A stretch of DNA of 64,000 nt from Craterilacuibacter sinensis. GTDB lineage: Bacteria; Pseudomonadota; Gammaproteobacteria; Burkholderiales; Chromobacteriaceae. The stretch lies in assembly GCF_009831765.1 (NCBI RefSeq), contig NZ_WSSB01000002.1, forward strand, positions 108,588 through 172,587. The letters run 5' to 3'. The notes beneath the pieces are model-generated. The model was given only the letters and a program-made list of their open reading frames with translations, did not search any database and was not told the origin of the DNA. The position numbers and the translations under genes were made by a program. Every line of letters starts with the position of its first letter. The stretch's first letter is position 1. This document shows, piece by piece, positions 34,821-45,597 of the stretch.

Positions 34821-35891
34821 ATGAGCATCGAAATTCGTAATATCGAAAAACGCTTCGGCAATTTCACCGCGCTGGATAATGTCAGCCTCAAGGTTGAATC
34901 GGGCGAGCTGCTGGCCTTGCTCGGCCCTTCCGGCTGCGGCAAGACCACCTTGCTGCGCATCATCGCCGGGCTGGAGCAGCCCGATGCCGGCCAGGTGCTG
35001 TTCAGCGGTGCCGACACTACCCATACGCATGTCTCCGAGCGTCAGGTCGGTTTCGTGTTCCAGCACTATGCGCTGTTCCGCCATATGACCGTATTCGACA
35101 ATGTGGCCTTCGGCCTGTCGGTGCGACCGCGCAAGCTGCGCCCGTCGCGCGAGGAAATCCGCGAGCGGGTGATGAAGCTGCTGAAAATGGTACAGCTTGA
35201 CTGGCTGGCCGATGCCTATCCGGCCCAGCTCTCCGGTGGCCAGCGCCAGCGTATCGCGCTGGCCCGTTCCCTCGCAGTCGAGCCTAGCGTACTGCTGCTG
35301 GACGAGCCTTTTGGCGCGCTGGATGCCAAGGTGCGCAAGGACTTGCGTCGCTGGCTGCGTGACCTGCATCACCAGATGCACATCACCAGCGTGTTCGTCA
35401 CCCACGATCAGGAAGAGGCGCTGGAAGTGTCCGACCGGGTGGTGGTGATGGATCACGGCCATATCGAGCAGATCGGCCGGCCGGACGATATCTACGAAAA
35501 CCCGGCCACGCCTTTTGTCACCCGCTTCCTGGGCGATGTGAACCTGTTCCATGGTCGCGTGGATGGCGGCCATTTCACCCATGGCAACTTTGCCCATGCG
35601 CTGGATGACGGTGCACAGGCGGCATCGGATAGCGCGGTTGCCTATGTGCGCCCGCATGATCTGGATATCAGCCGCCTTGCCGGCGGGGCGCTGGCTACGG
35701 GCAGCATCGAGCACATCCACGCGGTCGGCCCGCTGGTACGCATCGAGGTGGCGCCGGATAGCGGCGACGCGATCGAGGTGGCGCTGAGCAAGGATCGCTA
35801 CCGCGAGCTGGGCTTGATGCTGGGCGACAAGGTGTTTGTCACGCCCAAGAAACTGTCGGTATTTGTCGGCGCACAGGATTACGCGATTTAA
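34821..35891 (+). CDS. cysA: Sulfate/thiosulfate ABC transporter ATP-binding protein
   Basis: A 356-residue ATPase of the sulfate importer. Walker [10 protein letters not shown] is at 35-43, the signature LSGGQRQR and Walker [12 protein letters not shown] follow, and the H-loop lies in [17 protein letters not shown]. The N-terminus [13 protein letters not shown] and the C-terminal regulatory (TOBE-like) part with [10 protein letters not shown] are CysA-like. ATG 34821 has AAGGAA at 7 nt; an in-frame upstream start would translate the repeat element. Confidence 0.95.
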   Translation: MSIEIRNIEKRFGNFTALDNVSLKVESGELLALLGPSGCGKTTLLRIIAGLEQPDAGQVLFSGADTTHTHVSERQVGFVFQHYALFRHMTVFDNVAFGLSVRPRKLRPSREEIRERVMKLLKMVQLDWLADAYPAQLSGGQRQRIALARSLAVEPSVLLLDEPFGALDAKVRKDLRRWLRDLHHQMHITSVFVTHDQEEALEVSDRVVVMDHGHIEQIGRPDDIYENPATPFVTRFLGDVNLFHGRVDGGHFTHGNFAHALDDGAQAASDSAVAYVRPHDLDISRLAGGALATGSIEHIHAVGPLVRIEVAPDSGDAIEVALSKDRYRELGLMLGDKVFVTPKKLSVFVGAQDYAI

Positions 35892-35903
35892 GCGTGTGGT
35901 CGC

Positions 35904-35940
35904 CAAAAAAAGGGCGTGTCCGGATGGACACGCCCTTCTC
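35904..35940. terminator. Strong hairpin between convergent cysA and chemoreceptor genes
   Basis: Perfect 12-bp stem AAGGGCGTGTCC / GGACACGCCCTT with a GGAT loop. A run of A residues on the left gives a T tract for transcripts coming from the chemoreceptor side. Confidence 0.85.
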
Positions 35941-35954
35941 TGTTTCCCTGCGTC

Positions 35955-37598
35955 TTAACGCAGGCGGAAGACGCTGACGTCCTGATTCAGCGCCTTGGCT
36001 GCACCGGCAATCTGGGCGGCATTTTCGCTGATATTGCACATGGCGGCGGTGGTTTCCTCGCTCATCTGTGCCATCTGCTCCATATTGCGCGCAATCTCGC
36101 TGCTGGCCGTGCGCTGCTCGTCTATCGAGCTGGCGATGCCTTCCACATCGGCATTGGCCTGCTGCAGCACGCTATCGTTCTCGCGGAATAGCGCGGAGAC
36201 ACGGTCCGAGCAGGCGCGGCTGGCTTGTAGTGTATCGATGCCCTGCTGCACCACATCGGCCAGCGAAGCCGACTTCTCGCCCAGCTTGGCGTTGAAGTGG
36301 TCAATCTCGGCGGCGGATTTGGCCGATTTTTCTGCCAGTTTGCGTACTTCGTCCGCCACCACGGCAAAGCCGCGCCCCTGTTCGCCGGCGCGCGCCGCCT
36401 CGATGGCGGCATTCAGTGCCAAGAGGTTGGTCTGGTCGGCGATGTCGCGCACTTCCTGCGTCATCTTGCTGATGGCCTGGGTGTTGTCGATAAAGTCCTG
36501 CGCCGAACTGGACAGCTGGCTGATCACGGTCTCCATATGCCCCATGTCCCGTTCCAGCGTCTGCATTTCACCCAGCCCGCTCTGGCTGATGGCCAGGTTC
36601 TGCTGTGTCTTGCCGCGCAGGTCTTGGGCGGCATCGGCGACGCTGGCAATGCTGACGGTCAGTTGCTCAACTGCGCTGGCACTGGCGCTGGCCGCTTCCG
36701 ACTGCTTGTTGCTGGCGACGTGGACCTGCCCGGCCGCGCAGGCCAGTTCTTCGACCATGCCGACTGCCGCGCCGGTGCTGGATTTGACCTGATGCAGGGT
36801 CTGCGACAGTTTGGCAAGGCTGTTATTCAGCGCACCCAACATATGGCCGATTTCATCCTGGCGTTCGATGGGAGCCTCGCGGCTTAAATCGCCGTGCGCC
36901 AGCGCGTCGGTCAGGTCGACTGCCGTATCCATGGGGCGGGTGATCGAGCGTGCGAGAACCGTGCCCAGCAGCAGGCTGGCCAGTATGGCGACACCGCTGC
37001 TGAGCGCGATGATCAGTACCGCCTGGTCGATATTCGCCAGCGCATGGCTGGTGTCCTCTTGGGTGGATGTCATTTCCAGTTCGGCCAGCTCGTGCAGCGC
37101 CTTTTGCCAGTCGCGGTTGATGGGGGCCATATTGAGTTTGATGATGGCCTCGGCTTCGGCGTAGTGCCCCTGATTCGCAGCTTGCAGCAGTTTTTGCGTG
37201 TATTGCTGGATCTCTTGCCGATATTGCCGGATGCGTTTGCTTAGAACGCGTTCTTGTTCCAGTGTTTCTGGATGGTTCAGTATGTTCTCCAGTTTCTGTT
37301 CTTCTTGGGCATAAGCTTGTTGTACCTGCAGCAACTTATTTTGCAGTGCTTGGGTCTCGGCGCCCGCCGGAGTGGACAGCAAGGTGCGCAGGATGATGCG
37401 CTGCTCCAACTGGTTCACCTGCATAGTTGTGGTAATGTTGAGATTGACCTGGTTGATTTCGCTGATACTCAGCAGCTCATTGCGAACTTTGGATAGGCCC
37501 AGATAGGTACTGAAACCGGCGGCCGACATCAGTAGCGTGATGAGAGCAAAGCTGGCGTAGAGGCGAGTAGATATTTTAAGGTTGGCGAGCAGCTTCAT
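35955..37598 (-). CDS. Methyl-accepting chemotaxis protein
   Basis: A 547-residue chemoreceptor. Membrane segment 1 is at about 12-32; a four-helix-bundle-type periplasmic sensor of about 155 residues follows; membrane segment 2 is near 190-212; then HAMP and a long cytoplasmic coiled coil. The signalling hairpin tip [21 protein letters not shown] is canonical and Glu/Gln methylation sites flank it. The ligand is unknown. The C-terminus lacks the CheR-binding pentapeptide (it ends VFRLR). No che genes are nearby. Confidence 0.93.
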   Translation of the reverse strand: MKLLANLKISTRLYASFALITLLMSAAGFSTYLGLSKVRNELLSISEINQVNLNITTTMQVNQLEQRIILRTLLSTPAGAETQALQNKLLQVQQAYAQEEQKLENILNHPETLEQERVLSKRIRQYRQEIQQYTQKLLQAANQGHYAEAEAIIKLNMAPINRDWQKALHELAELEMTSTQEDTSHALANIDQAVLIIALSSGVAILASLLLGTVLARSITRPMDTAVDLTDALAHGDLSREAPIERQDEIGHMLGALNNSLAKLSQTLHQVKSSTGAAVGMVEELACAAGQVHVASNKQSEAASASASAVEQLTVSIASVADAAQDLRGKTQQNLAISQSGLGEMQTLERDMGHMETVISQLSSSAQDFIDNTQAISKMTQEVRDIADQTNLLALNAAIEAARAGEQGRGFAVVADEVRKLAEKSAKSAAEIDHFNAKLGEKSASLADVVQQGIDTLQASRACSDRVSALFRENDSVLQQANADVEGIASSIDEQRTASSEIARNMEQMAQMSEETTAAMCNISENAAQIAGAAKALNQDVSVFRLR

Positions 37599-37725
37599 GG
37601 ATTGTGACTCGATTGATTTAAAGCTAATAAATGCATTATATAGCGATAAATATTAAAACTTATGCACTTGGTAATGGTTTGCGCCAAGTCAATTAAGCGG
37701 GGCTTGCTGGATAGAATGTGCTGAA

Positions 37726-38175
37726 TTAGAGGGGGGTTGAGTCAGCGCTACGCGCTTTCTGGTGTTTGGCCAGTTGTGCTAAAGCCTGTGCCAGACCCGC
37801 ATGCGGCAGGCTTTGCGCGGCCTGCTCTATCGCCGCAATACCCTGTTCGCCGATGTGCAGGGCTTTGGGCTGGACCACGGTGCGATACTGCGGGGCAATG
37901 CGTATCCGGGCGCGCTGGGCGATATAGCCCTGACGTGCCAGCGTGGGCAGCAGGCCGGTGGCCAGCATGCGCAGGCGTGCGCCGACCATGCCGTTGTCGG
38001 CAAACAGCACCAGCTCTTCTTCGCGGATGCGTACGGCGCGGCATTGTCCGGCCAGTTCGGCCGGCAGCAGCTTCTGGAAGGCGGCATCCAGCGCAAGCAA
38101 AGCACCGGCCTCGGCGGTGAGCCGGGACAGGGCGTTATTCTGGCGGGCAAAGTCCTGGAAGCGTTGGCTGCTCAT
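37726..38175 (-). CDS. DUF721 / DciA-family protein
   Basis: A 149-residue protein of the DUF721 group, which includes DciA, the ancestral loader or partner of the replicative helicase DnaB. The single KH-like domain is seen as LTAEAGALLALDAAFQKLLPAELAGQ-type helices followed by the strands CRAVRIREEELVLFADNG and the MLATGLLPTLAR helix. ATG 38175 is preferred to a TTG four codons upstream. Divergent from secA, a common neighbour of this family in beta- and gammaproteobacteria. Confidence 0.82.
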   Translation of the reverse strand: MSSQRFQDFARQNNALSRLTAEAGALLALDAAFQKLLPAELAGQCRAVRIREEELVLFADNGMVGARLRMLATGLLPTLARQGYIAQRARIRIAPQYRTVVQPKALHIGEQGIAAIEQAAQSLPHAGLAQALAQLAKHQKARSADSTPL

Positions 38176-38311
38176 GCGCTGGGGCAAAGTAAGGGTAAGA
38201 GTGCTGCATTCTACGCGATCATGCGCTGGCTTGTGGTATGAGATCCTGCGGTGCGTACACTGTGCCAGTGTGTCCGGTTATGTGTTGTTTTTATCCCGAT
38301 CCCACCAAGAC

Positions 38312-38340
38312 TTGATACATCGCAACCATGCCCCCATAAA
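38312..38340 (+). promoter_or_regulatory. Candidate sigma-70 promoter for secA
   Basis: TTGATA (-35), a 17-bp spacer and CATAAA (-10), about 67 bp before the secA ATG. An alternative extended -10, TGCTAAACT, lies at 38356-38364. Neither is proven. Confidence 0.4.
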
Positions 38341-38406
38341 CCATAGCTACGCATGTGCTAAACTCGACAGCATTTTTCCGGCCCGCTAGGCCCTGTGGAT
38401 CACTCA

Positions 38407-41121
38407 ATGATTTCGACGCTACTCAAGAAAGTTTTCGGCAGCCGTAATGACCGGCTGATCAAGCAGTATCGTCAGGAAGCAATGCGCATCAATGCCCTGG
38501 AAGAGGGAATGCGCGCGCTGTCTGACGATGCACTGGCGGGCAAAACCGCAGAATTCAGGCAGCGCCTGGCTCAGGGCGAGACGCTGGACAAGCTCCTGCC
38601 CGAGGCATTTGCCGTCTGCCGCGAAGCCAGCCGCCGCGTGCTGGGCATGCGCCACTTCGACGTGCAGCTGATCGGTGGCATGGTGCTGCATGACGGCAAT
38701 ATCGCCGAGATGCGTACCGGTGAAGGCAAGACCCTGGTCGCGACTTTGCCGGTGTATCTGAATGCATTGACCGGCAACGGCGTGCATGTGATCACGGTCA
38801 ACGACTATCTGGCCAGCCGCGACGCTTCCATCATGGCCAGGCTGTACAACTTCCTCGGCATGAGCGTCGGGGTCAACCTGAGCCAGATGGCGCATGATGC
38901 CAAGCAGGCGGCTTACGCCTCGGATATCACCTACGGCACCAACAACGAATTCGGCTTCGACTATCTGCGCGACAATATGGTGTTTGCCACCAGTGAAAAA
39001 GTGCAGAAAAAACTGGCTTTTGCCGTGGTCGACGAGGTGGACTCCATCCTGATCGACGAGGCGCGTACGCCGCTGATCATTTCCGGCCCGGCCGAAGACA
39101 ATATCGAGATGTACCGCCGCATGAATGCGGTGCCGCCCATGCTCAAGCGTCAGGAAGTGGAAGATGGCGAGGGCGACTACTGGGTGGACGAGAAGGCGCA
39201 TTCGGTCATGCTGTCCGAAGCCGGCCATGTGCATTGCGAGGAAATCCTCGAACAGCTGGGCCTGCTGAAAGAGGGCGACAGCCTGTACTCGGCCGCCAAT
39301 ATCACGCTGATGCACCACCTGATGGCGGCGCTCAAGGGTTTCGCCCTGTTCCACAAGGACCAGCATTATGTGGTGCAGGATGGCGAAGTCGTCATCGTCG
39401 ACGAGTTTACCGGCCGCCTGATGCCGGGCCGCCGCTGGAGCGAAGGCCTGCATCAGGCCGTCGAAGCCAAGGAAGGGGTCGAAGTCAACCGCGAGAACCA
39501 GACGCTGGCATCGATTACCTTCCAGAACTATTTCCGTCTGTACAGCAAGCTGTCGGGCATGACCGGTACCGCCGACACCGAAGCCTATGAATTCCAGAGC
39601 ATTTACGGGCTGGAAACGGTGGTCATTCCGACCAACAAGCCTATGGTGCGCAAGGATACGCAGGACAAGGTCTATCGCACCAATAAGGAAAAGTACGACG
39701 CAATCATCGCCGACATTCAGGATTGCGTGAAGCGCGGCCAGCCGGCACTGGTGGGCACCACCAGCATCGAGAACTCCGAGCTGATCGATACGCTGCTGAC
39801 CAAGGCGGGTATTGCGCACAATGTGCTGAACGCCAAGGAACATGCGCGTGAAGCCGATATCATCGTGCAGGCCGGTCGTGCCGGCATCATTACCGTGGCG
39901 ACCAATATGGCCGGTCGCGGTACCGACATTGTGCTGGGCGGCAACCCCGAGCCGGAAATCAAGGCGATCGAGGCGGACGAGCGCCTGAGCGCGGATGAGA
40001 AAGCGGCAAAAATCGCGGCAATCCGCGCCGAATGGCAGTTGCGCCACGACGCAGTGCTGGCGGCCGGCGGCCTGCATATTATCGGTACCGAGCGCCATGA
40101 ATCGCGCCGTATCGACAACCAGCTGCGCGGCCGTTCCGGTCGTCAGGGTGATGCCGGCTCCAGCCGTTTCTACCTGAGTCTGGAAGACCCGCTGCTGCGC
40201 ATCTTCGCCTCCGAGCGTGTTGGCGCCATCATGGAAAAGCTCAAGATGCCGGAAGGCGAGGCGATCGAGCATCCGTGGGTGAGCCGTTCTATCGAGAACG
40301 CGCAGCGCAAGGTGGAAGGCCGCAACTTTGACATCCGCAAGCAGTTGCTGGAGTACGACGACGTTGCCAACGACCAGCGTAAGGTGATCTACGGCCAGCG
40401 CAACGAGATCCTGGAAGATGAAGATGTCTCCGCCGTCGTGACCCATATGCGCGAAGGCGTGGTTGCCGATCTGGTTGACCTGTATCTGCCGCCGGAGTCG
40501 ATGGAAGAGCAGTGGGATATCCCGGGTCTGGAAACCGCGCTGGAAGGCGAATACCAGCTGCAGGCACCGATAGCCGAATGGATCAAGGCCGAACCGGCGC
40601 TGGACATTCCGCAGATCAAGGAACGCGTGCTCAAGCTGGCCGAAGAAACCTATCTGGCCAAAGTCGAGCTGGCCGGTGACGGCGTAATGCGCCAGTTCGA
40701 GCGCTCTTTGGTGCTGCAGATGCTGGATAACCATTGGCGCGAGCATTTGGCGGCCATGGACCATCTGCGTCAGGGTATCCATTTGCGCGGCTATGCGCAG
40801 AAGAACCCCAAGCAGGAGTACAAGCGCGAGGCGTTCGAGCTGTTCGCCGACATGCTGGAACGCATCAAGAAGAGCGTGGTCGGTGTGCTGATGACGGTAC
40901 AGGTCAATAGCGCGGCCGATGCCGAAGCGATTGCTCCGCACGAAGTGGCCGGCATGTCGCTGACCCATCAGGAGCCGGGCTCGGCACTGGGCGAGGCGGG
41001 GGATGACAATCCGTATGCGCCCGAAGTGCTGGCAGCACAAGGCATACGCATCAGTCGCAACGACCCGTGCCTGTGCGGCTCCGGCCATAAATACAAGCAG
41101 TGTCACGGCAAGCTGGCCTAA
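38407..41121 (+). CDS. secA: Preprotein translocase ATPase SecA
   Basis: A 904-residue motor that drives proteins through SecYEG. The DEAD-motor begins with [16 protein letters not shown]; Walker A is in [10 protein letters not shown], Walker B in [15 protein letters not shown], and the arginine-finger region in [19 protein letters not shown]. The C-terminal zinc/SecB-binding motif [17 protein letters not shown] is complete. ATG 38407 gives the usual N-terminus; the GTG at 38395 is an alternative. Confidence 0.98.
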   Translation: MISTLLKKVFGSRNDRLIKQYRQEAMRINALEEGMRALSDDALAGKTAEFRQRLAQGETLDKLLPEAFAVCREASRRVLGMRHFDVQLIGGMVLHDGNIAEMRTGEGKTLVATLPVYLNALTGNGVHVITVNDYLASRDASIMARLYNFLGMSVGVNLSQMAHDAKQAAYASDITYGTNNEFGFDYLRDNMVFATSEKVQKKLAFAVVDEVDSILIDEARTPLIISGPAEDNIEMYRRMNAVPPMLKRQEVEDGEGDYWVDEKAHSVMLSEAGHVHCEEILEQLGLLKEGDSLYSAANITLMHHLMAALKGFALFHKDQHYVVQDGEVVIVDEFTGRLMPGRRWSEGLHQAVEAKEGVEVNRENQTLASITFQNYFRLYSKLSGMTGTADTEAYEFQSIYGLETVVIPTNKPMVRKDTQDKVYRTNKEKYDAIIADIQDCVKRGQPALVGTTSIENSELIDTLLTKAGIAHNVLNAKEHAREADIIVQAGRAGIITVATNMAGRGTDIVLGGNPEPEIKAIEADERLSADEKAAKIAAIRAEWQLRHDAVLAAGGLHIIGTERHESRRIDNQLRGRSGRQGDAGSSRFYLSLEDPLLRIFASERVGAIMEKLKMPEGEAIEHPWVSRSIENAQRKVEGRNFDIRKQLLEYDDVANDQRKVIYGQRNEILEDEDVSAVVTHMREGVVADLVDLYLPPESMEEQWDIPGLETALEGEYQLQAPIAEWIKAEPALDIPQIKERVLKLAEETYLAKVELAGDGVMRQFERSLVLQMLDNHWREHLAAMDHLRQGIHLRGYAQKNPKQEYKREAFELFADMLERIKKSVVGVLMTVQVNSAADAEAIAPHEVAGMSLTHQEPGSALGEAGDDNPYAPEVLAAQGIRISRNDPCLCGSGHKYKQCHGKLA

Positions 41122-41139
41122 GCTGGCTGAGCACTAACA

Positions 41140-41165
41140 AGACCCGGCAGCGCCGGGTCTTTTTC
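41140..41165 (+). terminator. Terminator after secA
   Basis: Perfect stem AGACCCGGC / GCCGGGTCT with an AGC loop and a T run. Confidence 0.9.
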
Positions 41166-41240
41166 TATCCGGCGTGCATGGTCATGAGGCCGGAAGCTTT
41201 GGTGTATGATAGGAGCTACATTCTATCCGCGTTGGGAACG

Positions 41241-42578
41241 ATGAAAAATTCACGGCATGGCCTTGCTTCTAGTTGGTCTGCGGCTTTACCGCATAGCAGC
41301 GCGACAGTTGCGATCCGGGGTGAGGGGGGGCGATATCTGTCTTCGACACCGGCTTTTTCCCGCTTGCTAGGGCGCGACACCGTGCAGGGGCTGACGGATC
41401 AGGATTGTTTTCCCCTGGAAATGGCCAAGCACTTGGCCATGCTCAATCACCGGGTCAGGCAGGAAGGGCATTCCGTCTGCGAGTTTGAACCGTCTTCCCG
41501 GCTGATGCTGGTCGAGTTTCCACTGTCGGATGATGACATCAGCGGCGTGGTGGTGGTCGAGGAGCCGCGCGCGGCACAGGACTTGCGCCAGGCGCTGCAG
41601 AATGCCGAGTCCAATAACCGTGAGTTGCAGCAGAATATTGCCGATCTGGAGAGTATTGCGGCCACCGACCGTTTGACCGGTACCCGCAACCGCCATTTCC
41701 TTGAGCGCCATATCCATAACGAGATCGCCCGGGCCGAGCAGCAAGAGTGTCCGCTCTCCGTGCTGATCATCGATGTGGATCATTTCAAGACTATCAATGA
41801 TGCGCATGGCCATGCCTGCGGCGACGAGGTGCTGTGCGAACTGGCCGAGCGACTTCGCGGTGCACTACGGGCCAGCGATGTGTTGGTGCGCTGGGGCGGC
41901 GAGGAGTTTCTGGTGCTGTGTCCGGACACGCCGCAAGCTGCTGCCGTGCGTCTGGCTGAACGCTTGCGTCTTGCCGTCGCTACCTTGCCGTTTTCCCGCA
42001 GCCTGCAAGTCACTATCAGCCTGGGGATCGCTGGCAGACAGGCAGGCGAGCCGTGGCAACCTTGGTTCGAGCGCGCTGACGCGGCTTTGTATCGCGCCAA
42101 AGCGGACGGCCGCAACCGGGTAGAGGCGGCCAGTTTTGACGAGAAAGAGAGCGATGCTTTTTCCAACGTCGGTTTTTTGCAACTGAGCTGGCGCAGGGCT
42201 TACGAAAGCGGGCACGACGGCATTGATGCCGAACATCAGGCGCTATTTTCCATTAGCAACCAGTTGCTGGATGCGGTATTGCAGATGCGCTCGCGCGAAT
42301 CTATTGCCGAGCTGATTGCCCGGCTACTGGTCGATGTCAGCCAGCATTTCCAGCATGAAGAAGCTGCCATTCACGCAGCCGGCTATCCGGAAGCAGAACA
42401 GCATGCCGCCATACACGCCGGCTTGCTGTCACAGGCATATGCGCTTTGCGCCCGTTTCGAACAGGGCGAAGCCAGCATAGGCGAACTATTCCAGTTTCTG
42501 GCGCATGAGGTGATTGCCCGCCATATGCTGCGTGAAGACCGGCTTTTCTTCCCTTATCTGAATGGTTCGCACGCTTAA
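41241..42578 (+). CDS. Diguanylate cyclase with C-terminal hemerythrin domain
   Basis: A 445-residue soluble protein: a degenerate PAS-like N-terminus (about 20-110), a short coiled coil, GGDEF (about 140-300) and a bacteriohemerythrin domain (about 315-440). The cyclase signature is GGEEF with DVDHFKTINDAHGH before it, and an intact RxxD inhibition site (RASD) five residues upstream. Hemerythrin iron ligands fit HDGIDAEHQ, FQHEE, a YPEAEQHAAIH block and RHMLREDR. A di-iron site sensing oxygen or iron and tuning c-di-GMP is inferred from this fusion. Confidence 0.9.
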   Translation: MKNSRHGLASSWSAALPHSSATVAIRGEGGRYLSSTPAFSRLLGRDTVQGLTDQDCFPLEMAKHLAMLNHRVRQEGHSVCEFEPSSRLMLVEFPLSDDDISGVVVVEEPRAAQDLRQALQNAESNNRELQQNIADLESIAATDRLTGTRNRHFLERHIHNEIARAEQQECPLSVLIIDVDHFKTINDAHGHACGDEVLCELAERLRGALRASDVLVRWGGEEFLVLCPDTPQAAAVRLAERLRLAVATLPFSRSLQVTISLGIAGRQAGEPWQPWFERADAALYRAKADGRNRVEAASFDEKESDAFSNVGFLQLSWRRAYESGHDGIDAEHQALFSISNQLLDAVLQMRSRESIAELIARLLVDVSQHFQHEEAAIHAAGYPEAEQHAAIHAGLLSQAYALCARFEQGEASIGELFQFLAHEVIARHMLREDRLFFPYLNGSHA

Positions 42579-42660
42579 GCATTCAAGGCCGACTGAAGAT
42601 GAAGTGCGGGGGCAGGGCTGCTTCTGGTAACCTAGATGCCAATAAAATTTATTCTTCGGC

Positions 42661-43266
42661 ATGATGACTATGACTACCAGCGATACGCATATCTATCTTG
42701 CGTCGGGCAGCCCGCGCCGGCGTGAACTGTTGCAGCAACTGGGCGTGGCTTTTGAGCGCATCCATGCCGACATCGATGAGTCGGTTTTGCCGGGTGAAGA
42801 GGCTATCGCCTACACCGAGCGTCTGGCGGCAGCCAAGGCGGCGGCCGGTTGGGCGGTGGTGCAAAGCTGCGGTCTGCCTTCGCGCCCGCTGTTGTCGGCC
42901 GATACCACGGTGGTGCAGGATGGCGAGATTTTCGGCAAGCCGGTCGATGCCGCCGACGCCGCGCGCATGTTGCGTGCGTTTTCCGGGCGCAGCCATCAGG
43001 TGGTGACCAGCGTGGCGATCCGTCAGGATGACAAGCTGAGCGTGGCGACCTGCGTGACCGAGGTGAGCTTTCGCCCTTTGTCTGATGCCGATATCGAACG
43101 CTATATCGCCAGTGGCGAGCCATTCGACAAGGCCGGCGCCTACGGGATTCAGGGACATGCAGCGGTATTCGTGTCCCGCATCGATGGCAGCTTTACCGGA
43201 GTGATGGGCCTGCCGCTGTTTGAAACGGCGGCCTTGCTGGCTGAATTCGGCTTCACTTTTCCTTGA
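42661..43266 (+). CDS. maf: Maf-family nucleotide pyrophosphatase
   Basis: A 201-residue house-cleaning enzyme that hydrolyses non-canonical or excess nucleoside triphosphates. The signature ASGSPRRRELLQQLG lies at the N-terminus, SADTTVVQDGEIFGKP contains the catalytic Asp, and the late GAYGIQGHAAVFV block is typical of YhdE-type Maf. ATGs at 42661, 42664 and 42670 are all possible. It overlaps or adjoins the RNase G gene, a common pair. Confidence 0.92.
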   Translation: MMTMTTSDTHIYLASGSPRRRELLQQLGVAFERIHADIDESVLPGEEAIAYTERLAAAKAAAGWAVVQSCGLPSRPLLSADTTVVQDGEIFGKPVDAADAARMLRAFSGRSHQVVTSVAIRQDDKLSVATCVTEVSFRPLSDADIERYIASGEPFDKAGAYGIQGHAAVFVSRIDGSFTGVMGLPLFETAALLAEFGFTFP

Positions 43267-43277
43267 GGTCGGTCGCC

Positions 43278-44774
43278 ATGCTGCATCAGTCCATTACTTT
43301 GCCGCGCGATATCGTACGGCCGCAGGAACAGATCCTCGTCAATATCACGCCGCAGGAAACGCGGGTGGCCGTGCTGGAAGATTCGGTGGTGCAGGAGCTG
43401 CATATCGAGCGCGCTGCCAGCCGCGGCATCGTCGGAAATATCTATCTGGGGCAGGTCAAGCGCGTCTTGCCCGGCATGCAAAGCGCCTTTGTCGAAATCG
43501 GGCTGGAGCGTGCCGCTTTCCTGCATATCGCCGATGTACTCGAGCAGCGCCAGCATCCGGCCGAGCCGCAGCGCATCGAGAAGATGCTGTTCGAAGGCCA
43601 GACCGTGCTGGTGCAGGTGATCAAGGACCCGATCAATACCAAGGGTGCGCGCCTGTCTACGCAGATATCTTTGGCCGGGCGCTTTCTGGTTCACCTGCCG
43701 CAGGACGAGCATATCGGTATCTCGCAGAAGATCGAGAGCGAGGCCGAACGCCACAGCCTGAAGGCACGCATGGAGAACCTGGTGCCGGCTGGTTCACCGC
43801 ATGGTTATATCGTGCGTACCAGTGCCGAGGGCGCGAGCAATGCCGAACTGGCGGCCGATATTGAGTACCTGTCCAAGTTGTGGGCCGATATCCGCCACAA
43901 GTCGCAAAATCTGCCGGCGCAGAGCTGCCTGTATGAAGATCTGCCGCTGGCGGTGCGGGTGCTTAGGGATATGGCCAGCGACCAGACCGGCAAGATCATT
44001 GTCGATTCGACCGAAAACTATGAGCGCATGGTCGAGTTTGCCGAGCAGTATGTGCAGTCGGCGGTGGACAAGATCGAGCGTTATAGCGGCAATCGCCCGC
44101 TGTTCGAGCTGCATGGTATCGAGGCCGAGATCGAGCGTGCACTGGCGCGCCGGGTTAATCTCAAGTTTGGTGGCTATCTGATTGTCGACCAGACCGAGGC
44201 AATGACCACCATAGACCTGAATACCGGTGGTTTCGTCGGCACGCGCAATTTTGACGAGACCATCTTCAAGACCAATATGGAGGCGACTCACGCCATTGCG
44301 CGCCAGCTGCGGCTACGCAATATGGGTGGCATCATCATTGTCGATTTTATCGATATGGACAGCGATGAGCACAAGCAGGCGGTGCTGGCCGAACTGGCCA
44401 AGGCCATGGCGCGCGACCGCACCCGTGTGACGCTTAACGGCTTTACCAGCCTCGGTCTGGTCGAGATCACCCGCAAGCGCACGCGCGAGAGCCTGTCGCA
44501 CATCTTGTGCGAGCCGTGCCCGACCTGCCAGGGTCGCGGCCAGATCAAGACCGCGCAGACGGTGTGTTACGAGATCCAGCGCGAAATCGTGCGCGAGGCG
44601 CGCAAGTTCGATGCCAAGGGTTTCCGCATCCTCGCCTCGCAGCCGGTGATCGACATGTTCCTCGACGAGGAGTCGCAGAGCCTGGCCATGTTGATAGACT
44701 TTATCGGCAAGCCGGTATCGCTGTCGGTGGAAAGTACTTATACGCAGGAACAGTTCGACGTAGTGCTGATGTAA
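43278..44774 (+). CDS. rng: Ribonuclease G
   Basis: A 498-residue endoribonuclease that matures the 5' end of 16S rRNA and initiates decay of some mRNAs. An S1 domain in about 35-125 (GIVGNIYLGQVKRVLPGMQS), a 5'-sensor/RNase-H-like part and the DNase-I-like catalytic subdomain follow; the metal-binding Asp residues are in TIDLNTGGFVG and IVDFIDMDS. The Zn-link cysteines are in CEPCPTCQGRG. The long C-terminal scaffold of RNase E is absent, so RNase G is preferred. ATG 43278 follows GAGGT. Confidence 0.94.
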   Translation: MLHQSITLPRDIVRPQEQILVNITPQETRVAVLEDSVVQELHIERAASRGIVGNIYLGQVKRVLPGMQSAFVEIGLERAAFLHIADVLEQRQHPAEPQRIEKMLFEGQTVLVQVIKDPINTKGARLSTQISLAGRFLVHLPQDEHIGISQKIESEAERHSLKARMENLVPAGSPHGYIVRTSAEGASNAELAADIEYLSKLWADIRHKSQNLPAQSCLYEDLPLAVRVLRDMASDQTGKIIVDSTENYERMVEFAEQYVQSAVDKIERYSGNRPLFELHGIEAEIERALARRVNLKFGGYLIVDQTEAMTTIDLNTGGFVGTRNFDETIFKTNMEATHAIARQLRLRNMGGIIIVDFIDMDSDEHKQAVLAELAKAMARDRTRVTLNGFTSLGLVEITRKRTRESLSHILCEPCPTCQGRGQIKTAQTVCYEIQREIVREARKFDAKGFRILASQPVIDMFLDEESQSLAMLIDFIGKPVSLSVESTYTQEQFDVVLM

Positions 44775-44812
44775 GCCGCAACTGTCTTGCGGTGACGTAA
44801 AAAGGTTAGTTT

Positions 44813-45595
44813 ATGAATGATGTACACGGCGATGCCTTGTGGCGCGCCATTCTGGATGAAACGGCACTGGCTGCGCGCGACGAGCCGCTATTGGCCAGTT
44901 TTCTGCATATGACGGTGTTGCGTCATGCCTCGCTGGAAGATGTGCTGGCTTTTCATCTGTCGAGCAAGCTGGCCAGCCCGGTGATGGATGCGCGTGCACT
45001 GATGGAGCTGTTCCACGAGGCGCTGTCGGCCGACGACACCATCAGCCGCGCGATGCGCGCCGATATCACCGCCTGTTTCGAGCGCGATCCGGCCTGCGAT
45101 AGCTACTCGACCCCCTTGCTCTATTTCAAGGGTTTTCACGCCATCCAGAGCCAGCGCGTCACCCACTGGCTGTGGCAGCAGGGGCGCAAGACCATGGCCT
45201 ATTTCCTGCAGAACCGCATTTCCGAAGTACTGGGCGCTGATATCCACCCTGCCGCCCGCATCGGTGAGGGCGTGATGCTGGACCACGGCACCGGCGTGGT
45301 GGTCGGTGAAACCGCAGTCATCGGCAACAATGTCTCGATGCTGCACGGCGTGACGCTCGGCGGTTCTGGCAAGGAGCGCGGCGACCGTCACCCCAAGATT
45401 GGCGACGGGGTGATGATAGGCGCGGGCGCCGCCATCCTCGGTAATATCCGCGTTGGTGAATGCGCCAAGGTTGGCGCCGGCAGCGTGGTGCTGGAAGACG
45501 TGGCGCCGCATACCACGGTGGCCGGCGTGCCGGCGCGGGTGGTGGCGCAGGCGACGGTAGGCATGCCGTCGCTGGATATGGACCAGAAAGTTTGA
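44813..45595 (+). CDS. cysE: Serine O-acetyltransferase
   Basis: A 260-residue enzyme that activates serine for cysteine synthesis. The N-terminal helical domain is followed by left-handed beta-helix hexapeptide repeats from about residue 140; catalytic His/Asp lie in MLDHGTGVVVGETA and MLHGVTLGGSG. The C-terminal Ile/Val-rich tail used for cysteine feedback and CysK binding is short (SLDMDQKV). With sbp-cysTWA it gives the window two parts of sulfur assimilation. Confidence 0.95.
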   Translation: MNDVHGDALWRAILDETALAARDEPLLASFLHMTVLRHASLEDVLAFHLSSKLASPVMDARALMELFHEALSADDTISRAMRADITACFERDPACDSYSTPLLYFKGFHAIQSQRVTHWLWQQGRKTMAYFLQNRISEVLGADIHPAARIGEGVMLDHGTGVVVGETAVIGNNVSMLHGVTLGGSGKERGDRHPKIGDGVMIGAGAAILGNIRVGECAKVGAGSVVLEDVAPHTTVAGVPARVVAQATVGMPSLDMDQKV

Positions 45596-45597
45596 AC

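Noticed and set aside
38419-41106. 895-codon open frame antisense to secA
   Set aside because: Long antisense frames are common in GC-rich genes; secA on the other strand is unmistakable.
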